Source: Tautonia marina | Lineage (GTDB): Bacteria > Planctomycetota > Planctomycetia > Isosphaerales > Isosphaeraceae | Assembly: GCF_009177065.1 (NCBI RefSeq) | Contig: NZ_WEZF01000015.1 | Location: 124,001 to 188,000 of the forward strand | Length of the DNA stretch: 64,000 nt | Reading direction: 5' to 3' | Part shown: piece after piece, positions 6,940 to 19,592 of the stretch | Position numbering within the stretch: the stretch's first letter is position 1 | Layout of the letters: each line of letters starts with the position of its first letter | The notes under the pieces: model-generated | The model's database searches: none | Told to the model about the DNA's origin: nothing | Seen by the model: only the letters and a program-made list of their open reading frames with translations | Translations under genes and position numbers: made by a program

Positions 6940-9900
6940 TTACAGGTTCAGGTGCCCGGATCGAGCGAACAAAAGATCGACGCCGAGGGGGCTGGGGCCG
7001 CCGGCGCGCCGGGCGGCGAGGGAGGTGCCAGGGGCGGGAAGGGTGATGAGCTGGGTGAAGTTCGTCCCCGCGAAGCCGCTGCCGGCGAGGAAGGCGGAGG
7101 GGATGCCGGGTCCGGGCCGTGATTGCAGGCCCCCAGGAGCGCGGCCGACCAGCGTGAGCAGGAGGGATTGGCCGGGAGCGACCGGGGCGCTTGGGGTGAT
7201 CGAGAGCATCCGGGCCACCTCGTCATAGGAGACGGAGGCGATCGGGATAGGAGCGGCGCCGGTGGTGGTGGGCACGAGGGAGAAGTTGGCCAGGTTGAGG
7301 GTCCGGGCGGCATCGCGGCTGAGGTAGCCGTTGATCCGAACGTCGATCCGGGTCAAGGCGCCCGTGGTGGGATTGATGATGGGTGTGACCCGTTCGACGA
7401 ATGGGCCGGAGGCGATGGACCGGGTGCGGGTCTGGGCGGTGAGGTTGCCTCGGATGTCGTTGGTGGGGGTGATCGTGTTCGCGCCCTCGACCACCTGATT
7501 GAGGAACAGGCCCGAGCCGAGGCCGTTCGGGTCGGCGAAGCCGTTGCCGACGGTGCCGATCGCGCCGTTGATGTCGGGGCCGATTCGGTTCCCGGTCACA
7601 AGGTTGTTGATGGCATTGAATGCGGTGATGTTCAGACCGACCTGGGAATTCCCGCTAATCAGGTTGTCGGCAATGGTGTTGCCGGGGGCGTCGCTGAGGA
7701 AGATGCCCTGGAAATTCGGCAGGCGGGCGGTGCCGGCGGCGTTGGTTCCCACGCGGTTGCCGGCCACGATGTTGCCCGTGCTGACCGAGCCGACGGCCGG
7801 AGGGTAAGGGACGATCTGCGGGCCGGTGGGGGTGACGACGGTGACGGCGTTGACCGTGTCGGCGTTGAGGATCTGGAGGCCGACCTCGCGGTTGCCCGAG
7901 AGCAGGTTCCCGCCTCCGTTCGGGTCGGAGAACGAGCCGAGGCCGATCTGGTTGCCGGAGGCGCCGTAGAGGAAGATTCCCTGGCGGTTGCCGATCGCAG
8001 TGGTGCCGGTGGCGTCGGTGCCGATGAAGTTCCCGGCGACGAGGTTGCCGGAGGTCGGGGCGCGGGGCTCGTCGAAGGCGATGCTCGTGAGGCGGAGGCC
8101 GACTTCGAGGTTGCCGGAGATCAGGTTGCGTGCCGCCGGGCCGGTGCCGCCGATGATGTTGTTCGAGGTGTTCATGAGGATGACGCCGTCGCTGTTGGGC
8201 ACGGCGGCCGATCCATCGCGGTTGGTGCCGATCCGGTTCCCTTGCAGCACGTTGCCGGCGGCCTGGCCTCGGATGTAGACGCCGATCCGGTTGCCGGAGA
8301 TGACGTTCCCCTGGCCGACTCCGGTGCCGCCGATGGTGGTGTTCGAGGCGCCGTCGGCAATGACGATGCCGTCGTTGCGGGGGTCGAACGTCAGGCGGTC
8401 GCTCGCGCCGGGGGTGCCGTCGTCGGGGGTGGTGGGCAGCCCCGTTTGCACGTTGCCGGCGCGGGGGTCGAGCGATCGGGAGCCGGTGCGGTCGGTGCCG
8501 ATGAAGCTGCCGGAGACGCGGTTGCCGGAGCTGCCGGGGCCGTCGATCCGGAGGTTCCCCCGGCCATCGACCACGCCGTTGGCGGCAATCACGGAGTTGA
8601 GCACCGTGTTGCCGGGAGCGTTCAGGAGCAAGACGCCGACCAGACGATTGCCGAGCGCGGCCTCTCCACCGGCGTTGGTGCCGATGAAGCTGTCGGCAAT
8701 CACGTTGCCGGTGCCACCGACCAGGGCGACCCCGAAGCCGCGGTTGCCGGAGACGACGTTGCCTTGCAGGGCCATGTTCGACGGGCCGGCGACGATCACA
8801 CCGCTGCCCTGGTTGGAGAGGGCGGCCGAGCCGTCGCGGTTGGTGCCGATGAAGTTGCCGATCAGGACCGTGTTCGACCCCTGGGAAATGGCCATCACCC
8901 CGTTGCCGAGATTGCCTGAGATGACGTTTCGTTCCAGGCGGTTCGACGCGGCATTGTCGAGGAAGACGCCGTCGCGCTGGTTGGCGATGGCGAACTGACC
9001 GGTGCGGTCGGTGCCGATGAGGTTGTCGATCAGGGTGTTGCCGTCGGAGCCGTCGCGCAGTTCGACGCCGAACAGGCGGTTCCCGGACAGCACGTTGGCC
9101 GACAGGGTATTGTTCCGGGCGCTGAGGACCATCACGCCGTGGAGGTTGTTCGGCCGGGCGGCGGTGCCCTGGCGGTTGGTGCCGATGAGGTTGCTTGTCA
9201 AGAAGTTCCCGGAGGTTCCGGCGAGGGCGACGCCGAAGCCGCGGTTGCCGCTGATGGCGTTGGAGTCGAGCGAGGTGGTGTTGGCGTTGACGATGAGGAC
9301 GCCGCTGAGGTTCGGCCGGGCAAGGGAGCCGGTCGGGCCGGCGAGACCGATGAGGTTCCCGGACAGGGTGTTCCCATTCGCGCCGTTGAGGACGACGACG
9401 CCGTCGTTGCGATTGCCGGAGATGACGTTGCCGGCCAGAACGTTGTCGGGGGCGGCGTCGAGCAAGACGCCTCGGGTGTTGCCGAGGCCGTCGAGGCCGG
9501 TTTCATCGGTGCCGATGAGGTTGCCGTCGATCAGGTTCCCCGAAGCGGCGGCGCCGATGACCTGGAGGCCGTCTCCGGAGTGCCCGGCGATGAGGTTTCC
9601 GTCCTCGACCCGGTTGTTCGGGGCGTTGAGGATCACCAGGCCGACCTGCTGTGTGCCGAGGCCAGCCGTGCCGGCGAGGTTGGTGCCGATGAGATTACCG
9701 GAGACGACGTTTTCCGAGGCCGAGCCGCCGGCGATTGTCAGGCCGAAGACGCCGTTGCCGGAGATCAGGTTCGACCGGCCGCCGATGGTGTTGCGGGGCG
9801 AGTCGGAAATGCGAACGCCGGTCCCGGCATTGCCTCGCGCCGCCGTACCGCCGACATTGGCGCCGATGACATTGCCCGAGACGAGGTTCTCGAACGCTCC

Positions 9901-12798
9901 GGCGGCCAGAACGACCCCGTCTCCTCGGTTGCCGGAAATCAGGTTGCCGGAGCCAGTCACGTCTCCGCCGACGCGGTTGGCCGAGGCGCCGTTGAGGATC
10001 GTCACGCCGTTGGCGGCATTGCCGAGGGGGGCGTCTCCGGTGGCGTCGAGGCCAATGACGTTACCGGCGATCTGGTTGTTCGAGGCCCCCGAGCCTTGCA
10101 GCAGGATGCCCGACCCGCCGTTGCCGGAGATGATGTTGCCGTCGGCCGGTTGCACCCCACCGATGGCGTTGTTGCCGGCGTTGACCAGCAGGATGCCGTG
10201 GCCGGCGTTGCCTCGGTTGTTCAGTCCGAGGTCGTCGGTGCCGATCCGGCTCAACTGGATCACGTTGTTCGAGGCACCGGGACCGATCAGGGCGATGCCG
10301 GAGCCGCCGTTGCTGGAGACGACGTTGCTGGCCAGGGTGTTGGCCGAGGCCCCCTCGACCCGGACCCCGTCGCCAGCGTTGGGCACGGAGGTCGCCCCGA
10401 CGGGGCCGAGGCCGATGAAGTTGCCGGTCACGAGAGTGTCGGTGGTGCCGTTGCCGGTCAGGTGAACGCCGTGGCCGAGGTTGCCGGAAATCACGTTCCC
10501 CGCGCCGATGGTGTTGCCTGGCGCGTTGCTCAGGAGCACCCCAACGGCGTTGCCGATCGGCGAGAGGCCGGAGACGTTGGTGCCGATGAAGTTGCCGAGG
10601 GCGGTGTTCTCCGAAACCGCCTCGCCCTGGAGCAAGAGGCCCGGCCCGGTGTTGCCGGAGAGGAGATTGCCGCGTCTCAGCCCGGCGGTCGTGGCGTTGG
10701 CCCCGCCGATGGTGTTGCCGGTGATGAGGCCGGCGGAATCGGAGTCGCCAATCAGGGCGATGCCCGCCCCGCCGTTGCCGATGGGCAGCGATCCCGAGGG
10801 GTTCGTGCCGACGAAGTTCCCGGAGATGACGTTCGAGGCACTGGCGGCGTTGTTGCCACCGGGTTCGTTGAGCAGCGTTGTCAGGCGGATGCCGTCGCCG
10901 CCGTTGCCCGAAACGAGATTGCCCGAGCGGAGCGTTCCGGGACTGATGCTGACGTTTTCACCGCCGATGGTGTTGTTCGACGCCCCTTCGAGCAGGATGC
11001 CGTGCCTCGTGTTGCCGATCGGGCTCGATCCGTTGGCGTTCGTGCCGATGAAGTTGCCGAGGATCGCGTTGTTCGAGGTTGGCCCGCCGTAGAGCAGGAT
11101 GCCATTGTGGCCGTTGCCGGAGATGAGGTTCCCCGCGGTGCGGACCCCACTCGCCGCATTCACGCCGCCGATCGTGTTGGAGACAGCGCCAAGAAACTGA
11201 GGGGTTCCGCCGACATTGACCAGCCCGGCATTGAGCCGAACGCCGTTCTCGGTGTTCGGCACGGCGGATGAGCCGTTGGCGTTGGTGCCGATCAGGTTCC
11301 CCTGGACGACGTTCCCGGAGGAGGCACGCTCCAGTTCGATGCCGTCGCTACCGTTGCCGGAAATCAGGTTGCCGGCCCCGGCCGCCGCGCCGCCGATCGT
11401 GTTGTTGAGGCCGCCGTTGACCTCGATGCCGTCTTCCTGGTTCGGAATCGCGGCCGTGCCCAGGGCGTTGGTGCCGATCCGGTTCCCCTGGATGGTGTTG
11501 TTCGCCGCGCCGGCGTTGGCGAGCAAGATGCCGTCTCCCCGGTTGCCGGAGATGAGGTTCCCCAGGCCGGGGCCGGTGCCGCCGATGGTGTTGAAGGTGG
11601 CGTTGTTGATTTCGATGCCGGTATCGATGTTCTCCAGCGCGATCGTGCCGGTGACATCGACGCCGACGAAGTTTCCGGCGACGAGGTTGCCGGTGGTGCC
11701 CGGTCCCTGAATGCGGATGCCGTCGCCGCCGTTGTGGGCGATCAGGTTGCCGGCCGAGAGGACAAAGGGGGTGGTGTTCGCGCCGCCGATGGTGTTGTTG
11801 ACCGAAGCCTGGTGGAGCCGGACGCCGAGGAACTCGTTGCGTAAGGGGTTGACGCCGTCGACGGCCGTGCCGATGCGGTTGGCGGCGATCAGGTTGGCAT
11901 TGCCCGAGCGGACCTCGACGCCGTTGATGCCGTTGCCGGAGATCAGGTTGCCGAGGTTCGCCGTCAGGCCACCGAGGGTGTGGCCCGAGCCGCCGACAAT
12001 CTGGACGCCGTGGCCATCGACCCCGAGGTTTTCGTCGCGCATGGCGACCAGGCCCGAGCGGTCGGTGCCGATGAAATTCCCTTGCACGACGACGTTCTGG
12101 ACCGCGTCGAGCAGAATGTTGTCGGTGTCGTTGCCGGCAATGACGTTGCCGATGGTGCCAAGCACGAAGGGAGCCGAGAGCGGGCCGCCGATTCGGGCAT
12201 TGCTCGCGCCGTTGGTCACGGCGACGCCGCCGCCGAGGTTCGGTTCGGCCGTGGTTCCGGAGGCATCGACGCCGATGTGGTTCCCCTGAAGGATCGCCCC
12301 CGACGCGGCCGCGCCGGTGATCAGGACGCCCGGGCCTCGGCTGCCGACGATCGCAAAGGACTGGATCGTGACATTCGGGCCGGTGATTCGGATCGTGTTG
12401 TTGGCCACGCGGTCGCCGTCGATGGTGAGCACCGGCACGTCGGAGAAGCCGTCGCCCGTGGTGCCGTCGAGGACCACGGGCACGGTCAGATCGGGCAAGC
12501 TGCCGACCAGCGTGATCGACCCACTCAGGCCGTTGAAGACAATCCGGTCGTCGTCGCCAAAGAGACCGGTGGTGTTGGCGAGGATGTCGGGGTTGGCCGT
12601 GCCCCCGGCGTTGATGGCCTCGATGGCCGATCGCAAGGTGACCTCGCCGGGGATGGGGGCGAGCGCATCGGTCAAGGTCGTGACCTGGATCGTCGCCAGC
12701 AGGGCGCGCCGCTCCATCGGCTCGACGGCCAACGGCATTCCCCGTGCTCCCCGACGACGGAACGATGCCCGAACCACTCGACGACCCTGTCGACTCAT
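6940..12798 (-). CDS. Giant parallel beta-helix cell-surface protein
   Basis: A 1952-residue exported protein. The N-terminus MSRQGRRVVRASF..MPLAVEPMERRALLA carries the planctomycete extracellular-protein signature. It is followed by a start module, TLRSAIEAINAGG..PDILANTT..DDRIVF, typical of right-handed beta-helix 'CSLREA' proteins. The bulk is about 25 imperfect copies of a 60-75-residue unit with the core N(V/L)ISGN..DGV.L, N.I.GN.IGTN..G, characteristic of NosD/pectate-lyase-type helices. The C-terminal 150 residues are a separate Ig-like region (IDVRINGYLSRDAARTLNL). It probably forms a long rod at the cell surface for adhesion or carbohydrate contact, but no catalytic residues are evident. 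The ATG at 12798 was chosen because it places the signature at the N-terminus; the open frame runs to 12951. Confidence 0.85.
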   Translation of the reverse strand: MSRQGRRVVRASFRRRGARGMPLAVEPMERRALLATIQVTTLTDALAPIPGEVTLRSAIEAINAGGTANPDILANTTGLFGDDDRIVFNGLSGSITLVGSLPDLTVPVVLDGTTGDGFSDVPVLTIDGDRVANNTIRITGPNVTIQSFAIVGSRGPGVLITGAAASGAILQGNHIGVDASGTTAEPNLGGGVAVTNGASNARIGGPLSAPFVLGTIGNVIAGNDTDNILLDAVQNVVVQGNFIGTDRSGLVAMRDENLGVDGHGVQIVGGSGHTLGGLTANLGNLISGNGINGVEVRSGNANLIAANRIGTAVDGVNPLRNEFLGVRLHQASVNNTIGGANTTPFVLSAGNLIAHNGGDGIRIQGPGTTGNLVAGNFVGVDVTGTIALENIDTGIEINNATFNTIGGTGPGLGNLISGNRGDGILLANAGAANNTIQGNRIGTNALGTAAIPNQEDGIEVNGGLNNTIGGAAAGAGNLISGNGSDGIELERASSGNVVQGNLIGTNANGSSAVPNTENGVRLNAGLVNVGGTPQFLGAVSNTIGGVNAASGVRTAGNLISGNGHNGILLYGGPTSNNAILGNFIGTNANGSSPIGNTRHGILLEGASNNTIGGENVSISPGTLRSGNLVSGNGGDGIRLTTLLNEPGGNNAASASNVISGNFVGTNPSGSLPIGNGGAGIALIGDSDSAGLITGNTIGGANATTAGLRRGNLLSGNTGPGLLLQGEAVSENTALGNFIGTNVSGLSPIGNAVGVLLSNAPGNTIGAGNVISGNLGHGVHLTGNGTTDTLVTGNFIGLGPVGATSVPNAGDGVRVEGASANTLASNVVSSNGGSGIALIGPGASNNVIQLSRIGTDDLGLNNRGNAGHGILLVNAGNNAIGGVQPADGNIISGNGGSGILLQGSGASNNQIAGNVIGLDATGDAPLGNAANGVTILNGASANRVGGDVTGSGNLISGNRGDGVVLAAGAFENLVSGNVIGANVGGTAARGNAGTGVRISDSPRNTIGGRSNLISGNGVFGLTIAGGSASENVVSGNLIGTNLAGTAGLGTQQVGLVILNAPNNRVEDGNLIAGHSGDGLQVIGAAASGNLIDGNLIGTDETGLDGLGNTRGVLLDAAPDNVLAGNVISGNRNDGVVVLNGANGNTLSGNLIGLAGPTGSLARPNLSGVLIVNANTTSLDSNAISGNRGFGVALAGTSGNFLTSNLIGTNRQGTAARPNNLHGVMVLSARNNTLSANVLSGNRLFGVELRDGSDGNTLIDNLIGTDRTGQFAIANQRDGVFLDNAASNRLERNVISGNLGNGVMAISQGSNTVLIGNFIGTNRDGSAALSNQGSGVIVAGPSNMALQGNVVSGNRGFGVALVGGTGNVIADSFIGTNAGGEAALGNRLVGVLLLNAPGNTVLNSVIAANGVVDGRGNLRIDGPGSSGNRVSGSFIGTDRTGSRSLDPRAGNVQTGLPTTPDDGTPGASDRLTFDPRNDGIVIADGASNTTIGGTGVGQGNVISGNRIGVYIRGQAAGNVLQGNRIGTNRDGSAAVPNSDGVILMNTSNNIIGGTGPAARNLISGNLEVGLRLTSIAFDEPRAPTSGNLVAGNFIGTDATGTTAIGNRQGIFLYGASGNQIGLGSFSDPNGGGNLLSGNREVGLQILNADTVNAVTVVTPTGPQIVPYPPAVGSVSTGNIVAGNRVGTNAAGTARLPNFQGIFLSDAPGNTIADNLISGNSQVGLNITAFNAINNLVTGNRIGPDINGAIGTVGNGFADPNGLGSGLFLNQVVEGANTITPTNDIRGNLTAQTRTRSIASGPFVERVTPIINPTTGALTRIDVRINGYLSRDAARTLNLANFSLVPTTTGAAPIPIASVSYDEVARMLSITPSAPVAPGQSLLLTLVGRAPGGLQSRPGPGIPSAFLAGSGFAGTNFTQLITLPAPGTSLAARRAGGPSPLGVDLLFARSGHLNL

Positions 12799-13057
12799 CG
12801 CTGTTTCCTCAATCGTTGCAACCGTTCCGTTCGCCGGAGTCCCCCCTGTCGTTGGCGTGCCGAGGACAGGGCTCTGCCCTCGATCGGCCGGCCTTCGGGG
12901 ATCGGTGTCGCTCCACGCTAGCAGGCAAGCACGCACGAACGCAAGAAGCATCGTCTCGTGCCCCGGTGTTGGAGGCGCGGGCGACAGTCTCTCACGTCCG
13001 AATCACTTTCGCAAGTGCCCCAGGTTACCGGAAGAAGGGCGAATCAGGGGGGCTGGT

Positions 13058-13816
13058 TCAGATGGAGGATTGGGGAGGGAGTGAGGAGATGGCGTTGCGC
13101 CAGACGGCCGGGACGGCGTCCCAGGCACGTGCGTAGGTGGGATCGAGAGGAACGGGGACGTAGATGGCATCGGAGAGGAACAGGGGCATTTCGGGCAAGG
13201 GGCGACCGACTGCGACGGGTTCGAGGAAGACCTCGCCGACGGGTCCGCCGATGTACGAGACGCAGGCGAGGGGCTCGTCGGCGGTCAGGGGGAAGTCGCC
13301 TGGGCTGCCTTCCTCCCAGATCACCTGATGGATGCCGTGCGGGTCGCGGGGGCCGGGTGGGAAGAGATCGACGATGAGGAGGTGAATGCCCGCGTGGAGC
13401 GCGTCTCGGACCTTGCGGACGAAGGCGTCGATGGCGTATCGGCTACTCTTGTTCCCCGGCGAGACCAGCTCGACCATGGCCACGACGCGATGATCGCTCG
13501 AATGGCGGACGACCACCGCCTTGGCTTTCCGGGCGAGGAGGTCATCTTCTCGACCGGCATGGAAGCGGACCCGAGGCGGCCGGGTGGCCAGGGCCAATCC
13601 CCCTTCCTGGCCCGGCTCAGGGAGCGGAGCCCGAGGAGCGGGACGTTCCAGCGTGAGGACGTCGGGACCCATGCCCCCGGCGATCTGCTCGGCCATGGCG
13701 TAGTAGCCGTCGGGCAGGAGCCCGTCATTCAAGGCTCGCTTGATCGTCGAGATCCACTCGTGGTGGAAGTCGTGGAAGGTCCCCGCCGGGACGCGGGTCC
13801 AGTCGTGGATCGGCAT
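13058..13816 (-). CDS. DUF4058 family protein
   Basis: A 252-residue cytosolic protein of the DUF4058 family, abundant in planctomycetes and cyanobacteria. Diagnostic parts are the N-terminus MPIHDWTRVPAGTFHDFHHEW, the central HSSDHRVVAMVELVSPGNKSS, where E-L-V-S-P-G-N-K recalls nuclease-like folds, and HLLIVDLFPPGPRD. The C-terminal part (LPLTPT-like PVPLDPTYARAWD) is also typical. Function is unknown. The start at 13816 matches the family N-terminus; an in-frame ATG at 13861 would add 15 residues. It lies 260 bp upstream of the beta-helix gene on the same strand, so cotranscription is possible but unproven. Confidence 0.85.
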   Translation of the reverse strand: MPIHDWTRVPAGTFHDFHHEWISTIKRALNDGLLPDGYYAMAEQIAGGMGPDVLTLERPAPRAPLPEPGQEGGLALATRPPRVRFHAGREDDLLARKAKAVVVRHSSDHRVVAMVELVSPGNKSSRYAIDAFVRKVRDALHAGIHLLIVDLFPPGPRDPHGIHQVIWEEGSPGDFPLTADEPLACVSYIGGPVGEVFLEPVAVGRPLPEMPLFLSDAIYVPVPLDPTYARAWDAVPAVWRNAISSLPPQSSI

Positions 13817-13891
13817 GGCGGAAGGGTCCTGAATCGGGAAGGGAGGGTGAGGCGCGATCACCCCCCCTGAGGATACCCGATCGATCAGCGA

Positions 13892-16561
<2,670 letters not shown>

Positions 16562-16977
16562 GAGCAATCCTCTCGGAGGGAAGACGTTGAGGTCGAGGCG
16601 GGCGACTTCGAACCCGCCCCGAGTGCGTCCCCAGACCATTGGACCACGGGTTGAGGGGACGCCGGGGCTCATTGTGCCATGCAAGGAAGCGAATTGCTCT
16701 GGAATTCTTCCCGGGTCATGACGCTGGCGCGGGGAGCCGATCCGCGCCCGTCTCGCTCGGTTCCCGATGCGGGAAGGTCGGCCCTGGGCGTCTGACCGAC
16801 GCAATCGTCACGCGTTGGGCCGCTCGAAGCGAACCGAAGCGAGCGCCGGGTGCTACGCTTGCAGCGGAAACATCGGGGCGAGTTGGTCCCCGCAGTCCGA
16901 TTCGATGGGCCTTGCCGTGTGAGGAGGGACGGCGAGCACCGCTCAACGCAGCCGATTTGGTTGGGGAGCCTCTTGAA
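16562..16977. other. Divergent intergenic region upstream of phosphoesterase and a small exported protein
   Basis: These 416 bp hold the two divergent promoter regions. Near 16595-16620 a GGGCG/CGCCC hairpin encloses TTCGAA and superficially resembles a tRNA T-arm. The rest of a tRNA is absent. No gene-like frame was seen other than in-frame upstream extensions of the flanking genes. Confidence 0.5.
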
Positions 16978-17316
16978 ATGATGCGACGATCCCCCCTGCT
17001 CCGCCGGGCGATTGGGTTGGCCGGGATGGTGGTGCTGCTGTCGACGGCCGGAGCCTTCGGGCAATCGTCGCCCAGCGCGCGGTTCCGCGACGGATTTTTT
17101 GGGCCGTTTGACGGCTACGGGGCGATCTGGGCCTATCCGTCCGATTTCAGCAACGGCCCGTCACCCTATTACTCGCCGATCTTTAACTCGATGGCCGCCA
17201 GCCGTCCGTCGCCGACCCTGGAACCGAGCCCGTATTACCGATCGCCGTTGGATCTGCTTCGGTTCAATCGTCCTGAATCGCCCAGGTTGCTTGGTCGGAT
17301 CTTCCGCAAGCGGTGA
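16978..17316 (+). CDS. Small exported protein of unknown function
   Basis: A 112-residue protein with a clear signal peptide (LLRRAIGLAGMVVLLSTAGAFG-Q, cleavage after AFG). The mature part is rich in Tyr, Pro and Ser (AIWAYPSDFSNGPSPYYSPIF, EPSPYYRSPLDLLRFN) and ends with a basic RIFRKR. It resembles no family I recognise; the composition suggests a periplasmic or wall-associated protein. The start is ATG at 16978 or 16981, with GGGGAG about 10 nt upstream. It lies 146 bp upstream of glgX on the same strand. Confidence 0.65.
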   Translation: MMRRSPLLRRAIGLAGMVVLLSTAGAFGQSSPSARFRDGFFGPFDGYGAIWAYPSDFSNGPSPYYSPIFNSMAASRPSPTLEPSPYYRSPLDLLRFNRPESPRLLGRIFRKR

Positions 17317-17462
17317 TCGGCCAGGATAGGCTGGAATCGCTCGTCCAGAGGGGGGCCGTTGACCGATCGAGAGGGAGGACGTACTGTTCTGCGTCGGTCT
17401 GTGAGGGCCTGGGCGATCGCGCCGCGCCCGGACCGAGGGCTCGTAGGAGGATTGCCCGCACC

Positions 17463-19580
17463 ATGGCCACGATGATCGACCATGCCCCGTTGCGCAACGG
17501 AACGCTTGGTTCCTATCACTTCCGGGACCGAGAGTTAACCGTGACCCGAGGGGAGCCCCTGCCCCTGGGGGCTCACCGCACGCAGGGCGGTGTCAATTTT
17601 GTGTTGATTTGCCGGCATGCGTCCTCGGTTAACCTGGTGCTTTGCGAGATCTGCAACGGCGCGATTGTGGCGGAAATTCCGCTCGACCCGAGGCTGAATC
17701 GGACGGGAGATCACTGGCACGTTCGGGTTGAGGGGCTCGACGGCGACTTTTGCTACGGCTACCGGGTCGATGGTCCCAAGGGGGGCCCGCACCGCTACGA
17801 CCCGTCGAAGATCCTGATCGACCCGGCCTGCCGGGCGCTTTCGTGCGGCACTCCCTGGGGCCAGACCGGCACGATGCCGAGGCTGAGCCTGACGATGCCG
17901 ACGGACTACGACCGGATCAACGACCTGCACCCGCGGGTTCCGCTCGAAGACTCAATCCTGTACGAGCTGCACGTGCGAGGATTCACGGCGAACCCGAATT
18001 CGGGGGTCCGCCACCCCGGCACCTTCGCCGGCCTGGTCGAGAAGATCGACTATCTGAAAGACCTGGGGATCACGGGCATCGAACTGTTGCCGATCGACGA
18101 GTTTGACGAGAACGATTGCCCCTTCGTCAATCCGTACACCGGCAAGCGGAACCGGAATTTCTGGGGCTACAACCCCATTGCCTATGCCGCGCCGAAGGCG
18201 GCGTATTCCAGCAACCCCGAGCGGACCGCCCCCTGGGAAGAATTCCGCCGGATGGTCCGCTCGTTTCACGACGCGGGGCTTGAGGTGGTGCTCGACGTGG
18301 TCTTCAACCACACGGCCGAGGGGGGCGAAGGGGGCCCGACGTACAGTTTCCGCGGCCTGGATAACGAGCTGTACTATCTGGTCGATGAGCATGGGCGTTA
18401 TCTGAACTTCACGGGTTGCGGCAACACGGTCAACAGTAATCATCCGGTGGTGCGCAACCTGATTCTCGCCTGCCTGCGGAATCTGGTGGCCGAGTCGCAC
18501 GTGGACGGCTTCCGGTTCGACCTGGCGTCGGTCCTCGGGCGGGACAAGAAGGGGCATGTGCTGGTCGAGCCTCCGGTGGTGGAGATGATCAGCGAGGACC
18601 CGTTGCTCCGCGACTCGAAGCTGATCGCCGAGCCGTGGGACGCGGCCGGTCTGTATCAGGTCGGCAGCTTCCCGGGAGGGGCTCGGTGGTCTGAGTGGAA
18701 CGGCCACTATCGAGACGATGTGCGGCGGTTCTGGAAAGGGGACTGCGGCCAGGTCAATCTGCTTGCGACCCGGCTCTGCGGCAGTCAGGACCTGTACGCC
18801 GATCGAGGCCCCTTGCACTCGATCAACCTGATTACCTGCCACGACGGATTCACGCTGCACGACCTCGTCTCGTACAACCAGAAGCACAACCTGGCCAACG
18901 GCGAGGACAACCGCGACGGCCACAACGACAACGCCTCATGGAACTGCGGTGCCGAGGGGCCGACGGAGGACCCGGCCGTCTTGTCGCTCCGGGCCCGCCA
19001 GGCCCGCAACCTAATTGCTACTCTGATGGTCAGTCAGGGGGTTCCGATGATCCTGGGAGGGGATGAAATGCTCCGCACCCAGGGGGGGAACAACAATGCC
19101 TGGTGCCAGGACAACGAGACAAGCTGGGTCGACTGGTCGTTGCTGGAGGAACACGCCGACTTCCATCGGTTCGTCAAGCAGATGATTGCCTTGCGGAAGC
19201 GGCACCCGGCGTTGCGGCGTCGGACGTTTTTGAAGCGGGCGGCCGGGTTCCCGCCCGATATCGTCTGGCACGGCGTCCGGCCTGGCGAGCCGGATTTCGG
19301 CTACGACAGTCACACGCTTGCCCTGGCCCTCGACGGCCGTCGCTGCGATCGACCGGGCGTGATCGACCGCGATATTTATATCGCCTTCAACGCCTACTGG
19401 CAGCCGTTGTCGTTTACGATTCCGGCGTCTCCCTCGGGGCGGCCCTGGCGGCGCACGGTGGATACCTCGCTCCCCTCGCCGGATGACGCGGTCGGCCTGG
19501 ATGAAGGGCCGATCGTGCCGATCATGAAGCCGTACCGCGTGACGGGTCGGTCGATGCTGATCCTCGTCTCGGAGGAGTGA
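17463..19580 (+). CDS. glgX: Glycogen debranching enzyme (GlgX/isoamylase type, GH13)
   Basis: This 705-residue enzyme hydrolyses alpha-1,6 branches of glycogen during its breakdown in the cytosol. An N-terminal CBM48-like domain (PLGAHRTQGGVNFVLICRHASSVNLVL) precedes a GH13 barrel with all four conserved regions: VVLDVVFNHTAEG, GFRFDLASVLG (nucleophile Asp353), LIAEPWDAAG (acid/base Glu390) and CHDGFTLHDLVSY (Asp461). The GlgX-type VNGHNDN-like segment reads RDGHNDNASWN. AGGAGG at 17445-17450 supports the ATG at 17463. A few hundred bases upstream the small exported protein shares its direction, but no other glycogen gene is in the window. Confidence 0.93.
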   Translation: MATMIDHAPLRNGTLGSYHFRDRELTVTRGEPLPLGAHRTQGGVNFVLICRHASSVNLVLCEICNGAIVAEIPLDPRLNRTGDHWHVRVEGLDGDFCYGYRVDGPKGGPHRYDPSKILIDPACRALSCGTPWGQTGTMPRLSLTMPTDYDRINDLHPRVPLEDSILYELHVRGFTANPNSGVRHPGTFAGLVEKIDYLKDLGITGIELLPIDEFDENDCPFVNPYTGKRNRNFWGYNPIAYAAPKAAYSSNPERTAPWEEFRRMVRSFHDAGLEVVLDVVFNHTAEGGEGGPTYSFRGLDNELYYLVDEHGRYLNFTGCGNTVNSNHPVVRNLILACLRNLVAESHVDGFRFDLASVLGRDKKGHVLVEPPVVEMISEDPLLRDSKLIAEPWDAAGLYQVGSFPGGARWSEWNGHYRDDVRRFWKGDCGQVNLLATRLCGSQDLYADRGPLHSINLITCHDGFTLHDLVSYNQKHNLANGEDNRDGHNDNASWNCGAEGPTEDPAVLSLRARQARNLIATLMVSQGVPMILGGDEMLRTQGGNNNAWCQDNETSWVDWSLLEEHADFHRFVKQMIALRKRHPALRRRTFLKRAAGFPPDIVWHGVRPGEPDFGYDSHTLALALDGRRCDRPGVIDRDIYIAFNAYWQPLSFTIPASPSGRPWRRTVDTSLPSPDDAVGLDEGPIVPIMKPYRVTGRSMLILVSEE

Positions 19581-19592
19581 GCGGTCCGGAGG

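Noticed and set aside
7123-11271. Long plus-strand frames across the beta-helix gene
   Set aside because: They are antisense images of the repeat unit. Their apparent periodicity simply mirrors the real protein's repeats.
8000-12000. Regularly spaced DNA repeats, considered as a CRISPR array
   Set aside because: The repeats are degenerate, all lie in one open frame and translate to a beta-helix motif; repeat identity and spacer lengths do not fit CRISPR.
16595-16640. tRNA-like segment with TTCGAA loop upstream of the phosphoesterase gene
   Set aside because: The hairpin has a 10-nt loop rather than a 7-nt T-loop, and no acceptor, D-arm or anticodon arm can be paired.
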